This document shows, in pieces, positions 1 through 5,543 of a stretch of DNA of 10,390 nt (positions within the stretch are counted from its first letter, which is position 1; the number at the start of each line of letters is the position of its first letter). The stretch is taken from positions 1 through 10,390 of the forward strand of contig MFAQ01000013.1 in assembly GCA_001776275.1 (NCBI GenBank), written 5' to 3'. A program made the position numbers and the translations under genes. The notes under the pieces were generated by a model. That model was not told where the DNA came from. It ran no database searches and saw only the letters and a program-made list of their open reading frames with translations. The stretch is from Candidatus Collierbacteria bacterium RIFOXYD1_FULL_40_9. GTDB taxonomy: Bacteria; Patescibacteriota; Microgenomatia; UBA1400; MFAQ01.

Positions 1-329
1 GTTCTATTTCTATTATCCGTAATCGCTGTAATCATTATTCCTACCCCTCCAACTCCATAAGCCTCGTAAATAACCTCCTCTGACATCGAACCATCAGCAT
101 TGCCCAAAGCTCTATCTATTGCTCGTTTTATATTATCCATCGGCATGTTAACACCTCGAGCTTCATCTACCACCGCCCTTAGAGATGAGTTAGTGTTGAT
201 ATCACGCGAACAACCACTTTGCACGGCTACTTTAATTTTCTTGGCAATCTTAGTAAATACTGTGCTCCTTTTACTGTCTTCGATCGCTTTCTGGTGTTTT
301 ATGGTTGACCATTTAGAGTGTCCGGACAT
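1..329 (-). CDS. yebC: YebC/PmpR/TACO1 family protein, N-terminal part
   Basis: Read from ATG at 329 leftward, the frame is open for 109 codons and runs off the window. It begins MSGHSKWSTIKHQKA, the family N-terminal signature (GHSKW..IKH.K). Further motifs are FTKIAKKIKVA, NSSLRAVVDEARGVNMP, DNIKRAID and EVIYEAYGVGGVGIMI, all in family order. Members are cytoplasmic proteins of about 240 residues, annotated as transcriptional regulators and, for TACO1/YebC, as factors that help ribosomes through proline-rich stretches; the second role would fit the EF-P gene in this window. Only the first domain and part of the second are visible. The start is fixed by the conserved MSGHSKW and by a -10 box 8 nt upstream, which leaves no room for a Shine-Dalgarno sequence. 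The gene diverges from the TPR gene. Family assignment is firm; the precise role is inferred. Confidence 0.95.
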   Translation of the reverse strand, partial: MSGHSKWSTIKHQKAIEDSKRSTVFTKIAKKIKVAVQSGCSRDINTNSSLRAVVDEARGVNMPMDNIKRAIDRALGNADGSMSEEVIYEAYGVGGVGIMITAITDNRNR

Positions 330-337
330 GTCAACTT

Positions 338-346
338 AGTATACCA
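338..346 (-). promoter_or_regulatory. Extended -10 promoter of yebC
   Basis: On the minus strand the sequence reads TGGTATACT, an extended -10 (TGn plus TATACT, 5 of 6 matches to TATAAT). It ends 8 nt before the yebC ATG, so transcription should start at or within about two bases of the start codon. A weak -35 candidate, TTGATG (363-368), lies 19 bp upstream. The element sits inside the divergent intergenic region and its -35 zone overlaps the opposing promoter. Confidence 0.6.
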
Positions 347-353
347 AAACACA

Positions 354-382
354 TTGACATATCATCAAACAAAATATATATT
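354..382 (+). promoter_or_regulatory. Sigma70-type promoter of the TPR gene
   Basis: A perfect -35 TTGACA (354-359) is followed after exactly 17 bp by TATATT (377-382, 5 of 6 matches). This is the best-matching promoter in the window. The predicted start, 6-8 nt after the -10, falls near 389, only a few bases before the ATG at 393. The mRNA would therefore be almost leaderless. Confidence 0.7.
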
Positions 383-392
383 CACTTCCAGC

Positions 393-1103
393 ATGCAAAA
401 CGAATTGACACGTGACCTAAACCAAGAAGCAATTAAGGCAGCTGTAGCCAATAATTGGGACAAAGCCAAAGAAATCAATGAAGAAATCCTCCAAGAGTCG
501 CCTGATAATATCTCTGCCTTAAACAGATTAGGTATTGCCTTAGCCATGCTTAACAAAAAATCTGCTGCGATGAAGTCTTTTCAAAAGGCGCTTGAAATAG
601 ACAAAAACAATCTTATTGCCAAAAACAACCTAAAGAGATTAAGAGTAAACAAGGACAGTACACTTATTAATCCCTCCCTCCAAACTACCGTCAGTTTTAT
701 CGAAGAACCAGGTAAATCCAAAGTAATTCCACTTGTCTCACCGGGTGAACCAAAAGTCTTTTCCGGTCTTACAATCGGCGAAACGGTAAACCTCTCTCCA
801 AACAAATATAAAGTAAAGGTTGTAAGTGCCTCAAAACACTTTATTGGTTACCTGCCAGACAATATTGCCCGTCGCCTAATTGACCTTATTGGTGGTGGTT
901 ACAAGTACAAAGTCATAATGAAGTCTGTAAACCCCAAAAATCCCAGTATTTTCGCACAAGAGATCCATGCAAGTAAAAAGTTAAGAGGCGCCCCGTCATT
1001 TCCCCTAGATGACTCAGATCACCTTCCCTCACTTTCCGCTGGTGACTCTAGCGAAACCCCACTCCTGGAAATTTTTGACCCACTTGTTGGCGACGAAAGT
1101 TAA
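393..1103 (+). CDS. TPR protein with C-terminal HIRAN-like domain
   Basis: The product has 236 residues and no signal peptide or membrane segment, so it is probably cytoplasmic. Residues about 8-40 and 41-74 form two tetratricopeptide-type helical pairs: NWDKAKEINEEILQESPDN, then ALNRLGIAL and SAAMKSFQKALEIDKNN. After a linker, residues about 110-195 form a beta-rich segment containing KVVSASKHFIGYLPDNIARRL and YKYKVIMKSVNP. The IGYLP-xx-A-xx-L pattern resembles HIRAN or related nucleic-acid-binding domains, but that resemblance is tentative. The last 40 residues are acidic and Ser/Asp-rich, probably disordered. The frame stays open upstream to an ATG at 318, but that start would run back into yebC and lie upstream of the promoter, so 393 is preferred. 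The stop overlaps the convergent gene by 4 bp. TPRs suggest protein binding; the function is unknown. Confidence 0.85.
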   Translation: MQNELTRDLNQEAIKAAVANNWDKAKEINEEILQESPDNISALNRLGIALAMLNKKSAAMKSFQKALEIDKNNLIAKNNLKRLRVNKDSTLINPSLQTTVSFIEEPGKSKVIPLVSPGEPKVFSGLTIGETVNLSPNKYKVKVVSASKHFIGYLPDNIARRLIDLIGGGYKYKVIMKSVNPKNPSIFAQEIHASKKLRGAPSFPLDDSDHLPSLSAGDSSETPLLEIFDPLVGDES

Positions 1104-2002
1104 AGCAGCCAAACCTCTATCCCCTCACCCACCTTTGAGTTTTTTGAAGAAATATCCTTGCATTTCATAAACTTTTCTAAAAGATATTCTGTAAAAAAAT
1201 ATTCAGAGCTGGTTCTGTACAAACAGCCTTTGCCAGCAACCATCTCACCATCATACTTTGAGTCGACCACCAAAACCCTTGCTCCAGCAGATTCCATTTG
1301 CCTAGAAAGTAACGTCCCCTTGCCTGAAACACCTGACAAGTTATATATACTCAAGTCTGAATTTTCTCCCAGTAATGCCTCAAAAACAAAACGGTTTTTT
1401 GTCCACAAATTGACGATACTATTAACCTCCAAAAACTCAACCCCATCTGGGTCTGTTTTTTTTACCAGTGCCGCTTTTGGAATATCAACCTCCAAGGTCT
1501 TCCTGGTCGACACCAAACTAACTAAATCTTTTCTAAGCATTATTCTGTCTCTAATTGTCAAATTTGTATTTAAACCAAGTGAATGCAAACTGCCAAGCAG
1601 ATTCTCGGGTGTCAACGACCCGTTTATTATTATTGCCGAAGGTAATATAACTCCCAAGGTGCTAGATATCGACCGCGAAACCAAGTCTAGTGGTCCCCTC
1701 TCCTTCTCTGCATATTTCCAAAAAGTGTAAACCGGGAAAACGGCATCACCATTGTCAACCTTAATTCTCATCGCCAAAGGTAGTTTGATCCAAACCAGAT
1801 AGTTCTCTTTTGGACGAACTAAGGCCAATGCAATACCGTTGTCACTAACCACCACCATGTTAATACCCAATTGATTGGAATAAATCCCCTTACGGCTAAA
1901 ACTCAAAATTAATAGACAAAACAAAACAACCAAAAAACCCGCTGCCAAATACTCCAATTTTTTTTTCTTACTTTCACTTGAAACCACAAACAATTCTAAC
2001 AA
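1100..2002 (-). CDS. Membrane-anchored protein with LytR_C-like domain
   Basis: This is a 300-residue protein with a short charged N-terminus (SESKKKK) and one transmembrane helix at about 17-35, leaving the rest outside the membrane. Residues about 217-252 (LSIYNLSGVSGKGTLLSRQM, then AGARVLVVDS) match the LytR_C pattern of LytR-CpsA-Psr cell-envelope proteins: beta strand, NxSGVxGxG turn, helix, AGxxV. Residues about 45-130 faintly resemble an LCP core, but the usual arginine/aspartate catalytic motifs are absent (LPLAMRIKV stands where IPRD-type sequence is expected), so activity is doubtful. The start is a TTG at 2002, 2 nt after the RluA stop; a TTG at 1993 or a GTG at 1987 are alternatives. 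It is last in the five-gene operon and no terminator follows. A cell-envelope role is inferred. Confidence 0.75.
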   Translation of the reverse strand: MLELFVVSSESKKKKLEYLAAGFLVVLFCLLILSFSRKGIYSNQLGINMVVVSDNGIALALVRPKENYLVWIKLPLAMRIKVDNGDAVFPVYTFWKYAEKERGPLDLVSRSISSTLGVILPSAIIINGSLTPENLLGSLHSLGLNTNLTIRDRIMLRKDLVSLVSTRKTLEVDIPKAALVKKTDPDGVEFLEVNSIVNLWTKNRFVFEALLGENSDLSIYNLSGVSGKGTLLSRQMESAGARVLVVDSKYDGEMVAGKGCLYRTSSEYFFTEYLLEKFMKCKDISSKNSKVGEGIEVWLL

Positions 2003-2004
2003 AA

Positions 2005-2745
2005 CTAGCTAGCAAGATCCAACGAATCCAATAATCCCTGACAATCTTCTGGTAAAGGAGACTCTACTACTACATTTTTTCCCTTATTATCAATAAAGGC
2101 CAAGTATCCAGCATGCAAAAAATGCCTGTTTAAACTTTTTCTATCAACTATAGCTTGTTTCTTTTGCAAATACTTATCATCAGCAAACAATGGCCAACCC
2201 AAAAAAGAAAAATGAACCCTTATCTGATGAGTTCTTCCTGTTTTAAGTCCAACACTAAGCAAACTCAAACGATCTTTCCATCTTTCGTTCTCACTGTCAA
2301 AAACATACTTAGAAAGAACTCGCCAATTACTTACCGCTCTTTTACCATCATAGTGGACATGCCACTTTTCTCTCTCAAAAAGGCTTCGCCTAAGTGGCAA
2401 AACTACCTCGCCCTCCTCTGGCTCAACAGCACCATGCACCAAAGCTATATAGCGTTTCTCAATTTTTCTAAATTTAAACAAATCAAGAAAATACCTAAGA
2501 GTTTCTGGGTTCTTTGCAATCAACAAACAACCACTCGTCTCCTTATCCAATCGATGACATATTCCACTCCTACTCAAAAACAACTCATTATTTTGATTTT
2601 TTTCAGTTCTGATCTTTTGATTTTTTTCTACCCAGTCTTGCACGGTCTCCCCCTTTATACTTTCGGCTCTGTTAACCACCAAACCTACAGGCTTATTAAT
2701 TACGATATAGTCATCGGTCTCGCGTACTATTGGGATCTCTATCAT
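2005..2745 (-). CDS. RluA-family RNA pseudouridine synthase
   Basis: The product has 246 residues from the ATG at 2745. It isomerises uridine to pseudouridine in rRNA or tRNA in the cytoplasm. Family motifs appear in order: DDYIVINKPVGLVV (11-24), the catalytic HRLDKETSG (64-72, Asp67), KRYIALVHG (97-105), GLKTGRTHQIRVH (166-178), and RHFLHAGYL (207-215) near the C-terminus. There is no N-terminal S4 domain, so it is a compact RluA type rather than RluC/RluD. An upstream in-frame TTG at 2778 would add 11 residues without family similarity, so ATG 2745 is preferred. The start overlaps lspA by 35 bp and the stop lies 2 nt before the next gene, pointing to translational coupling. Family is certain; the target RNA cannot be read from sequence. 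Confidence 0.95.
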   Translation of the reverse strand: MIEIPIVRETDDYIVINKPVGLVVNRAESIKGETVQDWVEKNQKIRTEKNQNNELFLSRSGICHRLDKETSGCLLIAKNPETLRYFLDLFKFRKIEKRYIALVHGAVEPEEGEVVLPLRRSLFEREKWHVHYDGKRAVSNWRVLSKYVFDSENERWKDRLSLLSVGLKTGRTHQIRVHFSFLGWPLFADDKYLQKKQAIVDRKSLNRHFLHAGYLAFIDNKGKNVVVESPLPEDCQGLLDSLDLAS

Positions 2746-3145
2746 CACCAACAAGTATATACGACAAAGTCGATACAAAAATCAAAATATCAGATAAATT
2801 TATCCACAAGTTAAAAACAGGTAACTTTATATAGTCCCACACATAGCCCCAAAACATCCTAGGTATTAGGTTGCCAATTCCTCCAATAAGTAGTAAAACC
2901 CAAAAAACACTCCTAAATCCTTTTGCTCTCCAAAACCACATTCCCACAAACACAAAAAAGGCCGGGACAATATATCTTAGGTACTCTCCAAGCTCACCAA
3001 CCAAACCAAATGAAATACCTCTATTTTCGGTGCCAAAAGCAGTAATTTTGTTTGAGTATTGCAAAAACCAATCCAAAAAAACCAAAACCAAAGAAGAAAA
3101 AACGAATACCTTACTTAGATTTTGCCTTTTCTCTTTGTTTTTCAC
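2711..3145 (-). CDS. lspA: Lipoprotein signal peptidase (signal peptidase II)
   Basis: The product has 144 residues (E. coli LspA has 164) and about four transmembrane segments. LspA is an aspartyl protease that removes signal peptides from diacylglyceryl-modified prolipoproteins at the cytoplasmic membrane. Visible motifs are Asp25 in the first helix, NRGISFG (41-47), GGIGNLIPR (88-96), WDYI (103-106) with the first catalytic Asp104, and WINLSDILI (114-122) with the second catalytic Asp119. The motif usually written GNLIDR is GNLIPR here, a small deviation. The start is GTG at 3145; there is no nearby ATG. It overlaps the dksA-like gene by 35 bp upstream and rluA by 35 bp downstream. Together with the Lgt-like gene in the same operon it points to lipoprotein processing. 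Confidence 0.9.
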   Translation of the reverse strand: MKNKEKRQNLSKVFVFSSLVLVFLDWFLQYSNKITAFGTENRGISFGLVGELGEYLRYIVPAFFVFVGMWFWRAKGFRSVFWVLLLIGGIGNLIPRMFWGYVWDYIKLPVFNLWINLSDILIFVSTLSYILVGDDRDPNSTRDR

Positions 3146-3500
3146 AGTCTATGCAATACTCAGCTGTAAGTCTTATGGCCAATCTGTCGGTATCAATCAT
3201 TTTACCGCAAGAAGCACAGATACCATATTTACCAAGCTTAATTCTGGTTAGAGTTTTTCTGATTGCCACAATTGATCTATTTACTTGTCGCCTGAGGGCA
3301 TAAGACCTATCATGCTCAACATTTTCGGCAACATCCGCATCAACTGAATTATCTGAATCTCTATTGCCCAATATAAATGGATCCTGGTTCTTCAGTTCTT
3401 TGCGAGAGGTTTTTAGCTTTTTCTCTTCACCTCGCAAAAATCGTACTATTGGTGCTAAGACGGTAGCCGGAAAACTTATTTTATTTTTACTTTTTTCCAT
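3111..3500 (-). CDS. DksA/TraR family C4 zinc-finger protein
   Basis: This 129-residue protein has a basic N-terminus, a charged helical middle (about 25-90) and a C-terminal zinc finger. The finger has the layout ICASCGK, then MIDTDRLAIRLTAEYCIDCE, with Cys95, Cys98, Cys116 and Cys119 as the four ligands and the family signature RLA.R.TAEYC..C. DksA/TraR proteins insert a coiled coil into the RNA polymerase secondary channel and tune initiation. The acidic tip region here (DSDNSVDADVAE, 48-59) lies where DksA carries its functional aspartates, but the match is loose. ATG at 3500 lies inside the end of the Lgt-like gene (25 bp overlap) with only weak AAAGAA sequence upstream. Family is certain; an effect on transcription is inferred. 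Confidence 0.9.
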   Translation of the reverse strand: MEKSKNKISFPATVLAPIVRFLRGEEKKLKTSRKELKNQDPFILGNRDSDNSVDADVAENVEHDRSYALRRQVNRSIVAIRKTLTRIKLGKYGICASCGKMIDTDRLAIRLTAEYCIDCEKQREKAKSK

Positions 3501-4216
3501 TTCTTTATTATTACGAAATCTTCTTCTAACATTCTACCAGACCTAATGTACAACAAGGCAAGACCAATAACAAGCAACAAGGTTCCTAAACCATATCCTT
3601 GCCAGTTCTTCTCAAAAGTTATCGCTAGTTCAATAATATAAAGCACCCCAGTCATCATTGTTCCCACTCCAAATACAAACCCTGTCCTGGCATAAGTTTT
3701 GGATCCTTTGTACCAATCAAGGAAGCGGTATGTTTTCTCTACTCTCCACAAAATCGTGGAAATAACCAATCCCAAAAAGCCAAGCAAAACCTTTTGCCAA
3801 GAAAAATTTACCAAAGATAACAACACCCACATCAAGGAAACTCCAAAAAAATATCCCAAAGTAAACACATCTAAATAGTCAAATATCTTTCCTCTTTTTT
3901 TTCTTACACTATAAAACACAGCCACCAAAAAGCCCAATAATGCAAACCATCTATTCATACCTGGGTACTCAGTAAACATAAACACTCGCCCCCAGTGTTT
4001 TACAAATTGGGCAGAGCTAAAGAGCACAAAACCCACCCTCGCAAACAAAAACCCCCAAAATGCAGCCATAACAATCATGTCCAAAACCGCAGTTTCCTCA
4101 AAGTGTGTTTCAGCTGATTTTTTTAAAAAAACAAAACTCCCCCACAAAAAAGATAGAGCAACAAAAAGGCCTAAAGTGTATATGTTTAAACCAGAAAAAC
4201 TTATTACTTCACCCAT
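3476..4216 (-). CDS. Lgt-like integral membrane protein lacking the catalytic motifs
   Basis: The product has 246 residues and about seven hydrophobic segments. The N-terminus, ISFSGLNIYTLGLFVALSF, and the AFWGFLFARVGFVLF stretch (52-66) align by eye with prolipoprotein diacylglyceryl transferase (Lgt), the enzyme that transfers diacylglyceryl from phosphatidylglycerol to the lipobox cysteine. The segment where Lgt has a GG.SFHGG motif reads MNRWFALLGF (87-96), without the histidine, and I find no equivalent of the arginine-rich GR.GNF.NGE signature: GYFFGVSLMW (121-130) lies there. It is therefore either a very divergent Lgt or a non-catalytic paralogue. As first gene of the operon carrying lspA, a link to lipoprotein processing is plausible but unproven. 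A TATACA box 8 nt before the ATG suggests a very short leader. Confidence 0.75.
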   Translation of the reverse strand: MGEVISFSGLNIYTLGLFVALSFLWGSFVFLKKSAETHFEETAVLDMIVMAAFWGFLFARVGFVLFSSAQFVKHWGRVFMFTEYPGMNRWFALLGFLVAVFYSVRKKRGKIFDYLDVFTLGYFFGVSLMWVLLSLVNFSWQKVLLGFLGLVISTILWRVEKTYRFLDWYKGSKTYARTGFVFGVGTMMTGVLYIIELAITFEKNWQGYGLGTLLLVIGLALLYIRSGRMLEEDFVIIKKWKKVKIK

Positions 4217-4224
4217 GCCTCTAG

Positions 4225-4232
4225 TGTATACT
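4225..4232. promoter_or_regulatory. Candidate two-way -10 element on a GTATAC palindrome
   Basis: In the gap between the Lgt-like gene and the gene at 4242, the palindrome GTATAC (4226-4231) supplies TATACT (4227-4232) on the plus strand, 9 nt before ATG 4242. On the minus strand it supplies TATACA (4225-4230), 8 nt before ATG 4216. No good -35 is visible in either direction, so this is tentative. If correct, both divergent mRNAs are leaderless and the two promoters exclude each other. Confidence 0.45.
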
Positions 4233-4241
4233 AAAAAACAA

Positions 4242-4688
4242 ATGCTTTCTATTGCTCACGGCCCTAGTGGCGCCTTTATAGTTTCAAAAATTAGCAACCC
4301 TCTGGTCTCTATACCACTCGCCGTACTGATACATTATCTCCAAGATCGAGTTCCACACTGGGATGTGGGACAAGGACTAACACATGGTCTAAAACGAAAA
4401 TCTCACTCTTTTATCCAAGAACTCTTCCTTGACTTACCACTCTCCATAATAATTACCTACTTACTTTTCCAACACAATAAGGACTTTAACCTTTTTGTTT
4501 GGCTTGGTTGGTTTGCAGGACTTCTACCTGACTTTATAGAGTTTCCCAGGCTATTTTTAAAACACAACCATCCTCTTCTGGAATGGCACCACAAATTTCA
4601 CAAATGGTTTCATGTCTCTATTCCCAATAAATTCTGGGGCCTACTGCCACAAATAGCTACCCTCCTCGCCATCACCTATTTCAAGTAA
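4242..4688 (+). CDS. Small His-rich membrane protein, putative metal-dependent hydrolase-like
   Basis: The product has 148 residues and three or so hydrophobic segments (about 18-33, 65-77, 83-97). It is rich in histidine and aspartate at membrane boundaries: HYLQDRVPHWD (31-41), LLPDFIEFP (94-102) and LEWHHKFHKWFH (113-124). The H..x.D..PHWD pattern recalls YdjM/DUF457-like inner-membrane proteins annotated as putative metal-dependent hydrolases, and similar short proteins are common in CPR genomes; I recognise the style, not a named family. ATG 4242 is chosen because TATACT ends 9 nt upstream and the protein starts with the expected short hydrophilic AHGPSGAF segment. An in-frame ATG at 4215 would overlap the divergent gene and precede the -10. 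It converges with efp across 37 bp. Catalytic activity is unproven. Confidence 0.7.
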   Translation: MLSIAHGPSGAFIVSKISNPLVSIPLAVLIHYLQDRVPHWDVGQGLTHGLKRKSHSFIQELFLDLPLSIIITYLLFQHNKDFNLFVWLGWFAGLLPDFIEFPRLFLKHNHPLLEWHHKFHKWFHVSIPNKFWGLLPQIATLLAITYFK

Positions 4689-4701
4689 GACCAAAAGTTT
4701 C

Positions 4702-4728
4702 TATCTGATATCCGAAATCTGAGATCTA
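4702..4728 (-). repeat. Short RSQISDIR-type repeat remnant at the efp 3' end
   Basis: Between the converging ends of the 4242 gene and efp lies a degenerate tandem of AGATCTCAGATTTC / GGATATCAGATAG (minus strand), about two units of an AGATNTC-like word. It overlaps the efp stop codon. In one minus-strand frame it would spell RSQISDIR, a peptide I recall being produced by low-complexity intergenic repeats in CPR and some other bacteria. The repetition is visible; the link to a repeat family is from memory. Confidence 0.35.
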
Positions 4729-5286
4729 ATTCACTCTCCCCGTATACTCCCCAGACTCAGTATTTACCTTTATTCTGTCTCCTTCCTTAATAAACAACGG
4801 TACCATTACCGTCAGCCCAGAAGCAATTTTAGCAGGCTTTAGGACATTGCTAACTGTGTCCCCTCTTGCTCCCGGTTCTGTCTCTGCTATCTCAACAGTT
4901 ACCGAAGCTGGAATCTCAACACCTAGTATTTTCTCACCCCAAAACAAAACCCAAGCTCTTTCGCCTTCTATCAAATACAGCTCGTCTTCACCCAAAACAG
5001 TCAAAGCAATCTCAATTTGCTCAAAAGTGTTAGGATCCATAAAGTAAGCTTTCTCATCGTCTTTATACAAATACTGTAAGTGCTTCTTTTCTAGCAAAAT
5101 ATCCTCCACCATATTTCCAGAAATAAAGCCTTTGGTTTCTATACTCCCTGTAAACAGGTTTCTAGCTTTGACCTTTATAGTTGCATGTCCCCTACCCATC
5201 TTGGTAAAGTCATACTTGGTAACCTTATACGGTGTCCCCTCTTCTGTAAAAGTTACACCTACCTTCAGTTTATTCACGTCTATCAT
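4726..5286 (-). CDS. efp: Translation elongation factor P
   Basis: The product has 186 residues, the normal EF-P length. EF-P binds the ribosome between the P and E sites and relieves stalling at consecutive prolines. The N-terminal KOW-like domain (1-65) carries the tip loop KMGRGHATIKVKARNL (29-44). The tip position that is Lys34 in E. coli is Arg32 here, and the usual PG is MG. The OB domains follow (LQYLYKDDEKAYFMD; then VTVEIAETEPGARGDTVSN), and the C-terminus ends GEYTGRVN, matching the conserved SGEY..RV. An Arg tip occurs in EF-Ps that are rhamnosylated by EarP, but no modification enzyme lies in this window, so the state of Arg32 is unknown. ATG 5286 has no Shine-Dalgarno sequence; a -10 box ends 6 nt upstream. 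It diverges from the 41-residue peptide gene. Confidence 0.97.
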   Translation of the reverse strand: MIDVNKLKVGVTFTEEGTPYKVTKYDFTKMGRGHATIKVKARNLFTGSIETKGFISGNMVEDILLEKKHLQYLYKDDEKAYFMDPNTFEQIEIALTVLGEDELYLIEGERAWVLFWGEKILGVEIPASVTVEIAETEPGARGDTVSNVLKPAKIASGLTVMVPLFIKEGDRIKVNTESGEYTGRVN

Positions 5287-5292
5287 GGGCTT

Positions 5293-5322
5293 ATTCTAAG
5301 CCTTAGACCCCCTACTTGCCAA
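5293..5322 (-). promoter_or_regulatory. Promoter of efp
   Basis: On the minus strand TTGGCA (5317-5322, 5 of 6 matches to TTGACA) is followed after 18 bp by TAGAAT (5293-5298, 5 of 6). Only AAGCCC separates the -10 from the efp ATG, so the transcript should begin at or almost at the start codon. The -35 lies next to the opposing extended -10 at 5327. Confidence 0.6.
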
Positions 5323-5326
5323 GGCA

Positions 5327-5361
5327 TGGTACAATATAGGTTAAATAAATGACCTAAGGAG
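5327..5361 (+). promoter_or_regulatory. Promoter and ribosome binding site of the 41-residue peptide gene
   Basis: TGGTACAAT (5327-5335) is an extended -10 with 5 of 6 matches and no clear -35. The start would be near 5342, giving a leader of about 26 nt. This leader carries a strong Shine-Dalgarno sequence, AAGGAG (5356-5361), 6 nt before ATG 5368. It is one of only two strong, well-spaced Shine-Dalgarno sequences in the window. Confidence 0.6.
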
Positions 5362-5367
5362 AATATT

Positions 5368-5493
5368 ATGCCCTTTGCACTTTTGGTTGCACTTACAGGA
5401 AGCCATGCCCCACAGGCCTTTGGCGCAATTCTGATTGCATTAGCAATCGCAATCTTCATTCACTGGCGAAACCACAAACGCCAGTTTAGCTAA
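5368..5493 (+). CDS. 41-residue single-span membrane peptide, unknown function
   Basis: The ATG at 5368 follows AAGGAG at ideal spacing and opens a 41-codon frame ending in TAA at 5491. The peptide has a hydrophobic start (MPFALLVALTG), a short SHAPQ break, a clear membrane span at about 17-32 (AFGAILIALAIAIFIHW) and a basic tail RNHKRQF, which predicts the C-terminus inside. An intrinsic terminator begins two bases after the stop, so promoter, gene and terminator form one complete unit of about 180 nt. It lies between efp and tRNA-Leu. I recognise no family. A leader-peptide role is unlikely, because the terminator has no competing antiterminator that I can see. It could also be a dual-function small RNA. 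Being a real coding unit is well supported by the flanking signals; its function is unknown. Confidence 0.75.
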   Translation: MPFALLVALTGSHAPQAFGAILIALAIAIFIHWRNHKRQFS

Positions 5494-5494
5494 C

Positions 5495-5518
5495 CTCCCC
5501 ACTAAGGGGAGTTTTTTT
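5495..5518 (+). terminator. Intrinsic terminator after the 41-residue peptide gene
   Basis: CTCCCC (5495-5500) pairs perfectly with GGGGAG (5506-5511) around the loop ACTAA, followed by seven T (5512-5518). This is a textbook plus-strand terminator. On the minus strand it is not followed by a T run, so it would not stop the sod transcript. Confidence 0.9.
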
Positions 5519-5543
5519 ATATTAAATGACAAGCAAAATAAGA

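Noticed and set aside
318..392. Upstream extension of the TPR gene to ATG 318
   Set aside because: It would overlap the yebC coding start, lies upstream of the strong promoter at 354-382, and the added residues show no TPR pattern.
1158..1730. 190-codon plus-strand open frame
   Set aside because: It lies wholly within the minus-strand LytR_C-like gene, has no start signals and codes for no recognisable domain; a shadow frame.
2746..2778. TTG start for the pseudouridine synthase at 2778
   Set aside because: The 11 extra residues do not match the family, while ATG 2745 starts right before the conserved region.
2155..2814. 219-codon plus-strand open frame across rluA
   Set aside because: The opposite strand holds a clear RluA family protein with all motifs; this frame is low-complexity and lacks support.
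4077..4241. Longer N-terminus for the small membrane protein (starts at 4077 or 4215)
   Set aside because: These residues are antisense to the Lgt-like gene or precede the TATACT box; the family-like part begins at 4242.
5495..5518. Attenuator or riboswitch controlling tRNA-Leu downstream of the 41-residue peptide
   Set aside because: The hairpin is a plain terminator with no visible competing stem, the peptide lacks a run of leucine codons, and the tRNA has its own -10 candidate.
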